Assembly: GCF_900113525.1 (NCBI RefSeq)
Contig: NZ_FOPP01000011.1
Coordinates: 78,208-142,207, forward strand
DNA length: 64,000 bases
Direction: 5' to 3'
From: Pedobacter insulae
GTDB lineage: Bacteria; Bacteroidota; Bacteroidia; Sphingobacteriales; Sphingobacteriaceae
Shown here: piece by piece, positions 16,694 through 24,496 of the stretch
How positions within the stretch are numbered: the stretch's first letter is position 1
Layout: each line of letters begins with the position of its first letter
Position numbers and translations under genes: made by a program
The notes under the pieces: model-generated
What the model saw: the letters and a program-made list of their open reading frames with translations, nothing else
Databases searched by the model: none
What the model was told of the DNA's origin: nothing

Positions 16694-18028
16694 ATGAAAA
16701 AGTCAACATTTAAAGTAGATTTTCTATTAATTACTATAGTAATGATGCTTTCGTTTACAGGAAAAGTAAACGGACAGCTAGTACACGTTTCTTTGAAGGA
16801 AGATGGGGTTTATAGAGAACAACTATCACTAAAAAGACAATTGGATACTACTGTTGTTAAGAATGTACCAGCAAAATTATTTGCAAAATGGAGCTTGAGA
16901 AGAGTCGCTTACAATCCTTCACAAAATTTGTTTGATGACGTATTAGATGGAAAACGGTCGACGGGTTGGTTTTCGAAGTTTGTGCGCAACAACAATATAG
17001 ATACTGTTTTTTTATCAAAACAAAAAATTCCAAAGAACCTAATTTATGTAGTTACGGGATTAGATGATAGTGGCTTAAAATATGTAATTGTCGATGCCAA
17101 TAATAATAGAGATTTCGCAGACGACAAAGTATACAGCTTTAATTTAAAAGATACCAAAAAAGTCTATCCAGAGCTTCAGGTTGCGATTAGCTATTTTGAT
17201 GGGATTGTGATTAAAGATGCGTGGGTAACAATGGTGATCGATGCCTATGATACGGCTGTTCCCGACTCCTATTTTTCAGTAGTAAAGGATAAGGCACTAG
17301 ATATTACTCTGCTCAAAACATTTCCAGATTGGTCAGGAGAGGTGACTATAGAAAAGGAAAAGTATTTGATAAAAATTTCTAACTATAACAAGCTATATAA
17401 AAATTCTTCTTTTAAGATATCCGTTGAAAAGATAGTTCCCGGGTCACTTTCCAAACATCTTTACAGCTATTTATCTACAGATACCATAGATATTGGCTAT
17501 AATCGTTATTTGTATTCAGGTATGGCTAAATTAGTTCTGTCTTTGAATTACGTTAAGAAAAATGACTTATCCGGTGGAGAAATCAATTCACTCGCACCTC
17601 CAATAGAGGGGAAAGATGTAATGACAGGTTTGTCTTTCTCTTTGAAAAAGTATCTTGGAAAATATGTTTTGATAGACTTTTGGGGTACTTGGTGTGGTCC
17701 ATGTATTAAGGCTATCCCGGAATTGAAAAATATATATCACCAATATCAGCAAAATGTAGCGTTTGTAAGTGTAGCCTTTGATAAGACAGCTGATATGGAT
17801 AAGTTAAGAACTCTTATCACTAAATACGGTATGACTTGGCATCATTTGTTTGACAATATGGAGGCGGGAAAAAGTATAATTGCCAAACAGTTTAAGGTTC
17901 AGCAATTCCCTACCAGTATCTTAATAGACCCAAAAGGCAAAGTCGTATTCAGATCGGTAAGTGAGGTTGGTTTAAAAGATTTAGCAAATTATTTAGTCAA
18001 GGTGGGGGTTGAACGTAATAAAAATTGA
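16694..18028 (+). CDS. Exported TlpA-type thioredoxin-like protein with novel N-terminal region
   Basis: A 444-residue protein with an N-terminal signal (about 1-28, ending GKVNGQ) and a C-terminal TlpA/AhpC-like thioredoxin domain from about 305. The active site is FWGTWCGPCIKAIPEL near 338, so it is a complete CxxC, and QFPTSILIDPKGKVV contains the cis-Pro. The 270 residues between match no domain I recognise; they are rich in beta-type sequence. It probably works in the periplasm as a thiol-disulfide reductant. It lies 11 nt after the DUF721 gene and could be in the recF transcript, but the topic differs. Convergent with a second TlpA-like gene 14 bp away. Confidence 0.82.
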   Translation: MKKSTFKVDFLLITIVMMLSFTGKVNGQLVHVSLKEDGVYREQLSLKRQLDTTVVKNVPAKLFAKWSLRRVAYNPSQNLFDDVLDGKRSTGWFSKFVRNNNIDTVFLSKQKIPKNLIYVVTGLDDSGLKYVIVDANNNRDFADDKVYSFNLKDTKKVYPELQVAISYFDGIVIKDAWVTMVIDAYDTAVPDSYFSVVKDKALDITLLKTFPDWSGEVTIEKEKYLIKISNYNKLYKNSSFKISVEKIVPGSLSKHLYSYLSTDTIDIGYNRYLYSGMAKLVLSLNYVKKNDLSGGEINSLAPPIEGKDVMTGLSFSLKKYLGKYVLIDFWGTWCGPCIKAIPELKNIYHQYQQNVAFVSVAFDKTADMDKLRTLITKYGMTWHHLFDNMEAGKSIIAKQFKVQQFPTSILIDPKGKVVFRSVSEVGLKDLANYLVKVGVERNKN

Positions 18029-18042
18029 GAAACCTTCCATCT

Positions 18043-19176
18043 CTATTTTAAAAGATTGTCCAGATCAGCTCCATATACATCTCTGGCAATGATAACCCCC
18101 TTATTGTCAATCACTACATTAGCAGGAATTTGGGTTAAGTTTAGGAAAACAGCCAACGGAGAGTTAGTAGCTTTGAGGTCAGAATAATTTGCCCACTTTA
18201 CTTTATCGGCTACGATAGCGCTTTTCCATGGATTAACTTGGTTGTCAAGGGAAAAGCCTACAATTCTCAAACCTTTTTGTAAATACTCTTTTTCTTTCGC
18301 TCTAAGGTCGATGTTAATGAGACGGCAGGGTGCACACCAACTTGCCCAGAATTCTATTAAGGTGAACTTACTTTCTTTGAAAAAATCCAAATCCAGCGCC
18401 TTGTTGCTGCCTGCGGTATCAATCACATTCGTAACTGGAAACAGACTATTTTTTTTGTCGGTACCGGCAGCAGTATTTGTAGCCTTAAGATCCTTGATTA
18501 AATTTAGCTTCTGATAAAGTTCTTTGCCAAAAAAGTTGTTTTTAACCTTGAAACTTAATTTTCGATAGCTATCGATGTATCCAGCATAAGAAAAATCTGG
18601 TGCCGCACTCATTAAATAAGCAGATGCAGGATTATCCGGATTGTTTAATGCAAGATTTTTGTAACTCACATTAATCAGCGAGTCAACTTTATTAATTTCA
18701 TTTTTAAGCTTTTGTTTGGCTTCATGGTTTACCGCAGAGTCCAGTTCATTCACCAAAACAGATTTTTGACGGTATAATTTTTTAGTTGAACCTACAAAAG
18801 AAAACCAGGTATTGTGAAACTGGGAATCCGTTGTGATATTGGCGTTGTAGGTATATAGACCATCTCCTACCTTCGCGTTTGTAATCTCCGCAGTATAGGT
18901 ACTGTTATCAACAAGTATTTTGGCTCCGGAACTTTTGAACTGCAACATGGCAACAGCAGGTTCGACGATATTACCAGAAATTGAAAAGGTGTTGTCTTTG
19001 ACAACCCCGGAGAAGGTTTTGCCAAGTGTACTTAACGAAAGCTTGATCGTATCTCCATCTTTTAAAAGACCCTTTATGCCTGGTGTGTTTTTCACGCTCC
19101 CATTTATTGTAAAATTTGTTTGACCATAGAGAGCCCCAGCCGATAAAAAAAGAATTAATATTAAAAGATTTCTCAT
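18043..19176 (-). CDS. Exported TlpA-like thioredoxin with DUF4369-type N-terminal domain
   Basis: A 377-residue protein starting with a signal peptide (about 1-18, ending GALYGQ). The N-terminal beta domain, TNFTINGSVKNTPG...DGDTIKLSL, resembles DUF4369; a helical linker follows (about 130-200). The thioredoxin domain begins near 260 with FTLIEFWASWCAPCRLIN, an intact WCxxC. The region TQIPANVVIDNKGVI holds the cis-proline. This architecture is frequent in Bacteroidota and acts in periplasmic disulfide reduction. It is convergent with another TlpA-like gene of unrelated N-terminus. A TAAGTTTG element (19237-19244) lies 60 nt upstream. Confidence 0.85.
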   Translation of the reverse strand: MRNLLILILFLSAGALYGQTNFTINGSVKNTPGIKGLLKDGDTIKLSLSTLGKTFSGVVKDNTFSISGNIVEPAVAMLQFKSSGAKILVDNSTYTAEITNAKVGDGLYTYNANITTDSQFHNTWFSFVGSTKKLYRQKSVLVNELDSAVNHEAKQKLKNEINKVDSLINVSYKNLALNNPDNPASAYLMSAAPDFSYAGYIDSYRKLSFKVKNNFFGKELYQKLNLIKDLKATNTAAGTDKKNSLFPVTNVIDTAGSNKALDLDFFKESKFTLIEFWASWCAPCRLINIDLRAKEKEYLQKGLRIVGFSLDNQVNPWKSAIVADKVKWANYSDLKATNSPLAVFLNLTQIPANVVIDNKGVIIARDVYGADLDNLLK

Positions 19177-19236
19177 GCTTAAAGATCGCCATATTTTAAT
19201 GGGTTAATTTAAACATAACTAAAGTTTCTCTAAATA

Positions 19237-19244
19237 CAAACTTA
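19237..19244 (-). promoter_or_regulatory. -7 element of the DUF4369/TlpA gene
   Basis: TAAGTTTG on the minus strand, an exact consensus match, 60 nt before the ATG at 19176. Confidence 0.5.
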
Positions 19245-19284
19245 GTGTAATATTCAATTAATAAATCTAATGGATTACCGTCTA

Positions 19285-19458
19285 TTATCCCCTCCCTCCA
19301 AAAACTTTGGAGATTAACCAGATAACGAGTGCTATTACGAGAACTACAACGATTACGCCGGTCCAAACGCCCGCTTTAAAAATGCCTTCAATTAAATCGC
19401 AGCTAGCAAATAGGGTACATGCAAGGGCGATGGCTGATAATGGGATATACTTTTTCAT
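19285..19458 (-). CDS. Small 57-residue lipoprotein with C-terminal membrane helix
   Basis: The minus strand encodes 57 residues: a signal MKKYIPLSAIALACTLF, lipobox FASC with Cys at residue 20, then DLIEGIFKAGVWTG, a hydrophobic helix (VIVVVLVIALVIWLIS, about 35-50) and a basic end KVFGGRG. Lipid anchor and helix together would place it flat on or across a membrane. Very similar short proteins occur widely in Bacteroidota and have, I believe, sometimes been mislabelled as phosphatidate cytidylyltransferase; it is far too short for that enzyme. It lies 56 bp after the FKBP gene on the same strand. No function is known to me. Confidence 0.72.
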   Translation of the reverse strand: MKKYIPLSAIALACTLFASCDLIEGIFKAGVWTGVIVVVLVIALVIWLISKVFGGRG

Positions 19459-19514
19459 AACAATTCAGATTTGATCTTTTGGTAAGAACAAACCTGAATT
19501 GAGAAATGTTTTAA

Positions 19515-20315
19515 CTATTCTCCGCCGACTTTAATCAGCTCTATTTCAAAAATTAACGTGCTAAAGGGAGGAATCTCGCCTGCACCCCTTCCGCCATAGG
19601 CAAGGTTATATGGAATAAAGAAACGGTATTTCGCACCTTCTTGCATTAATTGAACACCTTCTGTCCAGCCCGAAATTACTTGGTTTAAGCCAAACGTTGC
19701 CGGTTCTCCGCGTTTATAAGAGCTATCGAATTCTAAGCCACTTAACAATGTTCCCTTATAATGAACGGTTACTCTGTCTGTTGCAGTCGGTTTAGCCCCT
19801 GTGCCCGGTACAATTACTTCATATTGTAATCCACTTTCAGTGCTTTTGATCCCTTCTTTGGATTTGTTTTGGGCTAAGAAGGTAGCACCTTCATTGATGG
19901 TTGGCATATGCTTTTGTTTTTCTATTTCTTCGTTTTTCTTGGCAAGCTCTTCTCGTTCTTTACTGAAGCCCTCGAAAAGTGTTTGGATAGCCTCTTGACA
20001 CTGCTGCTGGGTTAAAGTGGGGTTAGCGCCCGCAAAAACGTCTCTGATTCCCTTGTTTAAAAGGTCAAAATTAAGCATACTTAATCCGCCAGATTTAAAG
20101 CTGCTTCCAACATTTACACCTAAAGCATAGCTGGCAGAATCGAGATTTGTTTTAAAAGGCTGCGGTTTTACAACGGGCTTTTTTACAGTAGTTACTGCTG
20201 GTTTTTTAGCAGGACTAACGACGGTTTTTTTGGCAGGGATGGTTTTTTTTGCAGTTTGTGCGCTTGCAGTCAATCCGATTAAAGATATAGTGGCTGCAAT
20301 TAATAATATTTTCAT
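19515..20315 (-). CDS. Exported FKBP-type peptidyl-prolyl isomerase
   Basis: A 266-residue protein. A signal peptide (about 1-19, ending LTASAQ) is followed by a Lys/Pro/Ala-rich linker (about 20-52) built from AKKPA/VKKPV-like units. A FkpA/Mip-type N-terminal dimerisation region starts at YALGVNVGSSFKSGG, and the FKBP domain occupies about 155-266 (TVHYKGTLLSGLEFDSSY, then GWTEGVQLMQEGAKYRFFIP). It should be a periplasmic folding isomerase and chaperone. The linker may be a flexible or wall-interacting spacer. It lies downstream of ndk but after a terminator, so it has its own weak promoter (TATATTTC). Confidence 0.9.
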   Translation of the reverse strand: MKILLIAATISLIGLTASAQTAKKTIPAKKTVVSPAKKPAVTTVKKPVVKPQPFKTNLDSASYALGVNVGSSFKSGGLSMLNFDLLNKGIRDVFAGANPTLTQQQCQEAIQTLFEGFSKEREELAKKNEEIEKQKHMPTINEGATFLAQNKSKEGIKSTESGLQYEVIVPGTGAKPTATDRVTVHYKGTLLSGLEFDSSYKRGEPATFGLNQVISGWTEGVQLMQEGAKYRFFIPYNLAYGGRGAGEIPPFSTLIFEIELIKVGGE

Positions 20316-20362
20316 TATTTAATTAGGTTTAAGGTCGAAATATACTAAATAATCCAAAAAAA

Positions 20363-20388
20363 AGTCATTTCGATCAAACGAAATGACT
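20363..20388 (-). terminator. Rho-independent terminator of ndk
   Basis: A perfect 10-bp stem, AGTCATTTCG / CGAAATGACT, with a 6-nt loop. On the minus strand it is followed by a run of nine T. It lies just downstream of the ndk stop. Confidence 0.9.
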
Positions 20389-20424
20389 CTTGAACTGAAT
20401 AAACGATTAATCGATCGGTTTATT

Positions 20425-20844
20425 TTAAAATCTCTCAGCTGCAGTGAAAAAGAAGTCGCCCTCAATTTGTGCGTTTTCATCCGAGTCTGATCCATGAACT
20501 GCATTTGCGTCAATAGATTTAGCATATTTCTGACGGATAGTTCCTTCAGCAGCTTCGGCTGGGTTAGTAGCGCCAATTAATTTTCTGAAATCCTCAATAG
20601 CATTGTCTTTTTCTAAAATAGCCGCTACAATTGGTCCAGAAGACATAAAGCTTACTAAATCGCCGTAAAAAGGACGTGCTTTGTGAACTGCATAAAACTC
20701 TCCAGCAGTTTCAGCTGTTAACTGTGTGTATTTTAATGCAATGATTTTGAAACCAGCATTTGTAATGTCGTTAATGATAGCACCGATGTGACCATTTGCA
20801 ACAGCATCTGGCTTAATCATGGTAAATGTTCTATTTGTACTCAT
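20425..20844 (-). CDS. ndk: Nucleoside diphosphate kinase
   Basis: A 139-residue NDK that transfers the gamma phosphate from ATP to NDPs through a phosphohistidine. It begins [20 protein letters not shown], a classical N-terminus. The catalytic His lies in [17 protein letters not shown] near 117. [19 protein letters not shown] is the substrate loop region. The frame continues 5 codons upstream, but MSTNRTF at 20844 fits the family. An exact -7 TATTTTTG lies at 20868-20875. It is a single-gene unit ended by a strong terminator. Confidence 0.96.
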   Translation of the reverse strand: MSTNRTFTMIKPDAVANGHIGAIINDITNAGFKIIALKYTQLTAETAGEFYAVHKARPFYGDLVSFMSSGPIVAAILEKDNAIEDFRKLIGATNPAEAAEGTIRQKYAKSIDANAVHGSDSDENAQIEGDFFFTAAERF

Positions 20845-20867
20845 CTTATTTATTTTCAAATTTTTTG

Positions 20868-20875
20868 CAAAAATA
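20868..20875 (-). promoter_or_regulatory. -7 promoter element of ndk
   Basis: TATTTTTG on the minus strand, exact consensus, 23 nt before the ATG at 20844. Confidence 0.6.
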
Positions 20876-20960
20876 CGTTTTAAAAAATATAAATTACTAG
20901 AACTTGTGAAGTTAAATTAAACGAGATGTATAAAAACTTCGCAAGTCTACCTAAAATCAT

Positions 20961-20968
20961 TAGCTTTG
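20961..20968 (+). promoter_or_regulatory. -7 promoter element of nrnA
   Basis: TAGCTTTG, exact TAnnTTTG, 10 nt before the ATG at 20979. No clear -33 element. Confidence 0.58.
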
Positions 20969-20978
20969 CGTCCGAAAT

Positions 20979-21989
20979 ATGATATCCTTAAGCGAATTAA
21001 AAACATTACTTTCTACTCCACAGAAAATTGTGATCACCACGCATCATAAGCCTGATGGCGATGCAATGGGTTCTTCTTTGGGTTTATATGCGTATTTAAT
21101 TCAAAAAGGTCACCATGTATCGGTTATTACGCCGACAGATTACCCTGATTTTTTGCACTGGCTGCCAAATAATTCAGACGTAATAGTTTATACGGAAGCG
21201 GTAGATAAATCGTTACAATTAGTGGATGAGGCGGCCATAATATTTTGCCTGGATTTTAATACGCTTAGTAGAATTAACGAATTGGGTGAACATATTCGCG
21301 GAACTGAGGCGATAAAAGTGATGATTGATCACCATTTGGAACCCGAAGATTTCGATGATTTCAGACATTGGAACATCAATGCCTGTGCGGCAGCGCAATT
21401 GGTGTACGACTTTATTGTAAATGAACTGGATGATGTGGCATTGATTAATAAAGATGTTGCTACGTGTTTATATACGGGTATTATGACCGATTCAGGCTCG
21501 TTTCGTTTCCCTTCGGCTACCTCTTTAGTCTATCGCATCGCTGCTGATCTGATAGATTTAGGCGCTGAACATTGGCGTATTCATCAATTGGTTTACGATA
21601 ATGCGTCGGAGAACAGACTTCGCTTTTTAGGGCACTGCCTCACTAATAAATTAGAAATTATCAGAGAGTTTAACACGGCCATAATTTCCGTAAACGCACA
21701 GGAGCTTAAAGACTATCAAATTGCCACCGGAGATACGGAGGGGATTGTAAATTATGCACTCTCCATTAATGGAATTAAATTGGCTGCATTTATTATTGAA
21801 AGAACTGATAAAGTTAAATTATCTTTGCGTTCAACCGGGGATTTTCCTGCGAACGAAATATGTAAGAAATACTTTGACGGCGGGGGACACAGGAATGCAG
21901 CTGGTGGCGTTTCAGAGCAAGATTTAGCTTCAACAATTGAAGCTTTTAAAGCAATATTACCGGAGTATAAAACGCAATTAATACAGTAA
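20979..21989 (+). CDS. nrnA: DHH-family oligoribonuclease / pAp phosphatase NrnA
   Basis: A 336-residue DHH/DHHA1 phosphoesterase. Metal-binding motifs are HHKPDGDAMGSS near residue 22, FCLDFNTLSR near 88, the DHH motif MIDHHLEPED near 115 and YTGIMTDSGSFRF near 165. The C-terminal DHHA1 glycine motif is FDGGGHRNAAGG near 305. NrnA degrades 2-5 nt RNA and dephosphorylates 3'-phosphoadenosine 5'-phosphate. Length and motifs fit fully. It is followed after 45 bp by an FKBP lipoprotein gene on the same strand, possibly in one transcript that ends at the terminator near 23060. Confidence 0.93.
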   Translation: MISLSELKTLLSTPQKIVITTHHKPDGDAMGSSLGLYAYLIQKGHHVSVITPTDYPDFLHWLPNNSDVIVYTEAVDKSLQLVDEAAIIFCLDFNTLSRINELGEHIRGTEAIKVMIDHHLEPEDFDDFRHWNINACAAAQLVYDFIVNELDDVALINKDVATCLYTGIMTDSGSFRFPSATSLVYRIAADLIDLGAEHWRIHQLVYDNASENRLRFLGHCLTNKLEIIREFNTAIISVNAQELKDYQIATGDTEGIVNYALSINGIKLAAFIIERTDKVKLSLRSTGDFPANEICKKYFDGGGHRNAAGGVSEQDLASTIEAFKAILPEYKTQLIQ

Positions 21990-22034
21990 AATAAATAGAC
22001 ATTTAAAAGACAATTAAAAAGCAAATATAAAATA

Positions 22035-23030
22035 ATGAAAAAAAGTTTAGTAATTCTTTTAGCAGCATCAACAGTTTTAGCTGCTTGTAATAAGGAACAG
22101 AAAGGTAAGGGTGGCTTACTGTATACCGTGCATAAAGATGCGGGTGCAACAAAAATTAAGGAAGGTGATTTTATTAAAATAGACTTTATCCAACGAAATG
22201 ATAAAGATTCTATTATGGATGCTACCTATGACCACGATCAATCAAGAATTTTTCCAGTAGGTAAAAAACTTTACGACGGAGATATGAATGATGTATTGAC
22301 ACTTTTTGGGGAAGGCGATAGTGTTACTTTCAGATTAAACATTGACACGATGGTGTTTTATAACAAACAACCTCGTCCAGAGCAGTTTAAAGATCAAAAA
22401 TATTTAAATTATACTATAAAGATTCAAAAAGTATTGAGCAAAAAGGCAAATGAGGTTGATTCTGTTTATCAGAAAAGAGCAAATGAGTTTTTTACTGCTG
22501 ATTACAAAGCTACTTTAGATAAGAAAAAAGCTGGCGAAGCTGCTAAAATGAAAAAATATGCAGAGGATAATAACCTTAAAGTAACAACAACTGCAAGTGG
22601 TTTACAATATGTAATTTTAGAACCTGGAACAGGTCCGAAGCCAGTTTGGGGAGATACAGCAGTAGTTGATTATACTGGTAAGTTAACTTTCAAGAAAATA
22701 TCTGGTGTGGACAATGTGTTCGATACAAGTGTAAAAGCTATCGCTGAAAAAACAATGACTCCTAATCCTATGAAGCAATTTGCTCCAACTCCAATTCCTT
22801 TGTCGGAAGGCATTGCTAAAGGATTTGTAGAGGCTTTACAACTGATTGGTAAAGGCGGTAAAATTACTGTTATTATGCCATCTAAATTAGGTTATGGTGA
22901 GCAAGGTGGTGGTCCAATTGGTCCATATAGCCCACTTGTTTTTGATATCGAGATGAAAAATATTATCAAAGGAAATCCGGCTACAACTATGCCGCCTCCA
23001 CCAGTAGAACCAGCACCAGCTGCGCAATAA
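22035..23030 (+). CDS. FKBP-type peptidyl-prolyl isomerase lipoprotein
   Basis: A 331-residue lipoprotein. The signal MKKSLVILLAASTVLAAC places the lipid cysteine at residue 18. The C-terminal FKBP domain covers about 185-312 (TASGLQYVILEPGTG, later SEGIAKGFVEALQLIGKGGKI and LGYGEQGGGPIGPYSPLVF). The N-terminal half (about 35-135) repeats an FKBP-like pattern (IKEGDFIKIDFIQRNDKDS), so it is probably a degenerate second FKBP module. It ends in a proline-rich tail (PPPPVEPAPAAQ). Lipoprotein FKBPs such as GldI act in Bacteroidota gliding or secretion, but equivalence is not shown. Outer-membrane location is likely. Confidence 0.87.
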   Translation: MKKSLVILLAASTVLAACNKEQKGKGGLLYTVHKDAGATKIKEGDFIKIDFIQRNDKDSIMDATYDHDQSRIFPVGKKLYDGDMNDVLTLFGEGDSVTFRLNIDTMVFYNKQPRPEQFKDQKYLNYTIKIQKVLSKKANEVDSVYQKRANEFFTADYKATLDKKKAGEAAKMKKYAEDNNLKVTTTASGLQYVILEPGTGPKPVWGDTAVVDYTGKLTFKKISGVDNVFDTSVKAIAEKTMTPNPMKQFAPTPIPLSEGIAKGFVEALQLIGKGGKITVIMPSKLGYGEQGGGPIGPYSPLVFDIEMKNIIKGNPATTMPPPPVEPAPAAQ

Positions 23031-23048
23031 TATTTAACTTATAATGAG

Positions 23049-23077
23049 AACCTCCGATTTACCCCGGGGGTTTTTTT
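23049..23077 (+). terminator. Rho-independent terminator after the FKBP lipoprotein gene
   Basis: AACCTCC and GGGGGTT pair over 7 bp (one G-U) around a 10-nt loop and run into seven T. It isolates the upstream gene from tatD. Confidence 0.82.
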
Positions 23078-23100
23078 ATGCTTTTTCCATTAAGAATAGA

Positions 23101-23108
23101 TACTTTTG
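23101..23108 (+). promoter_or_regulatory. -7 promoter element of tatD
   Basis: TACTTTTG, exact consensus, with only three bases before the ATG at 23112. The upstream TTG frame extension begins inside the element and is therefore unlikely. Confidence 0.65.
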
Positions 23109-23111
23109 TGC

Positions 23112-23879
23112 ATGCTTTTAACAGATACCCACACGCATCTTTATTACGAAACCGATACGGATAAGCAAGCGCAATTGATGAATAGGTGCTTTGAGAACCA
23201 CATTGAAAGGCTCTTTTTGCCAAATGTTGATACGGCCTCGATTGAAATGATTGATAATTTAGTGAGCAGATACCCTAACAATTGTTTTGCGATGGCAGGT
23301 TTGCACCCTTGTGATGTAAAAGAGGATTACCAGGAACAATTAGGTGCGATTTACGCGAGTATAATAGGTCGGAATGTTTATGCCATTGGTGAGATTGGTA
23401 TTGACTTATATTGGGACAAAACTACCTTGCAGATTCAACAGGATGCATTTAGGCAGCAAATTTACTGGGCTAAAAGCCTTAACCTCCCTATTGTAATCCA
23501 TTGCCGCGAAGCATTTGATGAAGTTTTTGAAGTGTTGGAGTCGGAGAGAGGCGAACAGTTAAGGGGTATTTTTCATTGTTTTACAGGAAACTTGGAACAG
23601 GCAAAGAAAGCGATTGACCTGAATTTCTATTTGGGAATTGGGGGAGTGGTAACGTATAAGAAAGCTGGACTGGATTTAGTTTTGAATGATATACCTATCG
23701 AACACATCGTACTGGAAACAGATTCTCCCTATTTGGCGCCCGTACCCTTTCGAGGTAAACCTAATGAAAGTAGCTACTTGATTCATATCGCGCAAAAGGT
23801 TGCCGAGATTTATCAGCTAAACTTGGAAGAAGTGGCTGATATCACGACGGAGAACTCGAAGAAGGTGTTTGGAATATAG
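23112..23879 (+). CDS. TatD family metal-dependent hydrolase
   Basis: A 255-residue TIM-barrel hydrolase with all TatD metal ligands: DTHTHLYY near residue 5, the glutamate in AIGEIGIDLYWD near 93, VIHCREAFDE near 130, FHCFTGNLEQA near 155 and ETDSPYLAPVPFRGKPNE near 204. TatD proteins are 3'-5' DNases/RNases or D-aminoacyl-tRNA deacylases; this one is closest in layout to the bacterial YcfH/YabD type. The start at 23112 is set by the promoter three bases upstream. It is monocistronic. Confidence 0.92.
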   Translation: MLLTDTHTHLYYETDTDKQAQLMNRCFENHIERLFLPNVDTASIEMIDNLVSRYPNNCFAMAGLHPCDVKEDYQEQLGAIYASIIGRNVYAIGEIGIDLYWDKTTLQIQQDAFRQQIYWAKSLNLPIVIHCREAFDEVFEVLESERGEQLRGIFHCFTGNLEQAKKAIDLNFYLGIGGVVTYKKAGLDLVLNDIPIEHIVLETDSPYLAPVPFRGKPNESSYLIHIAQKVAEIYQLNLEEVADITTENSKKVFGI

Positions 23880-23885
23880 AATCTA

Positions 23886-23959
23886 ACGCAGATAAATTAT
23901 CAATTTTAACCGCAAAGATTTTTTAACCACAGAGTGAGCAGAGTCTTTCGCAGAGAAAC
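23886..23959 (+). repeat. Degenerate CGCAGAGA-type repeats 5' of the GxxExxY gene
   Basis: Repeated short motifs: ACGCAGATA (23886), CGCAAAGA (23911), CACAGAG (23928), GCAGAG (23938) and CGCAGAGAAAC (23949). Related sequence in opposite orientation follows the gene. It holds no promoter of obvious consensus. Confidence 0.5.
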
Positions 23960-24040
23960 TTGGAGTTGGGTCGTTTATTAATTTTCAGTTAATTAACTTA
24001 TTGTTTTTCAATGCATTATAGATATTTTGTAATTTGCAGA

Positions 24041-24418
24041 ATGTCTGAAGATTTACTAACAAGAAGAATTATTGGGATTGCAATTGAAGTGCATACGGCT
24101 TTAGGTCCTGGTTTATTAGAAAATGTTTATAAGGAATGTTTATATTATAAACTAATCAAAGAAGGACTTAATACCGAAAAGGAGAAAGTTATACCCATCT
24201 TTTTTGAAGAGGTAAGATTAGAATGTGGTTATAGGATAGATTTAGTGGTAGAAAACAAAGTTATCCTGGAACTTAAAAGTGTAGAAGTATTACATAATGT
24301 TCATTTGGCTCAGGCCTTAACCTATATGAAGTTAGGTAACTATCAAACGGGTTTACTTATAAATTTCAATGTTTATAGATTAAGAGATGGGATTAAAAGA
24401 TTAATAAATGGTTATTAA
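24041..24418 (+). CDS. GxxExxY family protein (putative nuclease-like)
   Basis: A 125-residue protein of the GxxExxY family. The name motif is GPGLLENVYKECLYYKL near residue 22, and DLVVENKVILELKSVE near 68 matches a PD-(D/E)xK nuclease core (D...ExK). The start MSEDLLTRRIIGIAIEVH at 24041 is the family norm; the frame begins 10 codons earlier. Activity and biological role are not established. The gene is flanked on both sides by CGCAGAG-like repeats in inverted orientation, as is often seen with this family, which suggests it may have moved as a unit. No host partner is evident. Confidence 0.85.
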   Translation: MSEDLLTRRIIGIAIEVHTALGPGLLENVYKECLYYKLIKEGLNTEKEKVIPIFFEEVRLECGYRIDLVVENKVILELKSVEVLHNVHLAQALTYMKLGNYQTGLLINFNVYRLRDGIKRLINGY

Positions 24419-24419
24419 T

Positions 24420-24461
24420 CAGCTCTGTTTTTTCTGTGAATTCTCCTAGTTCTCGGTGTTA
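24420..24461 (-). repeat. CGCAGAGA-type repeat remnant 3' of the GxxExxY gene
   Basis: Read on the minus strand the segment contains CACCGAGAAC, GAGAATTCACAGAA and ACAGAGCTG, i.e. the same motif family as 23886-23959 in the opposite orientation. Degenerate; low certainty. Confidence 0.4.
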
Positions 24462-24478
24462 AAAAGCCTAAAACTAAT

Positions 24479-24486
24479 TATCTTTG
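24479..24486 (+). promoter_or_regulatory. -7 promoter element of the asparaginase gene
   Basis: TATCTTTG, exact consensus, 10 nt before the ATG at 24497. Confidence 0.6.
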
Positions 24487-24496
24487 CGTTATTAAC

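Noticed and set aside
19461..19501. Inverted repeat CAATTCAG / CTGAATTG between FKBP and the small lipoprotein
   Set aside because: The 25-nt loop and missing T run argue against a terminator; a weak hairpin of uncertain meaning.
24041..24418. GxxExxY gene as part of a defence island
   Set aside because: No restriction, toxin-antitoxin, retron or other defence gene adjoins it; neighbours are housekeeping genes.
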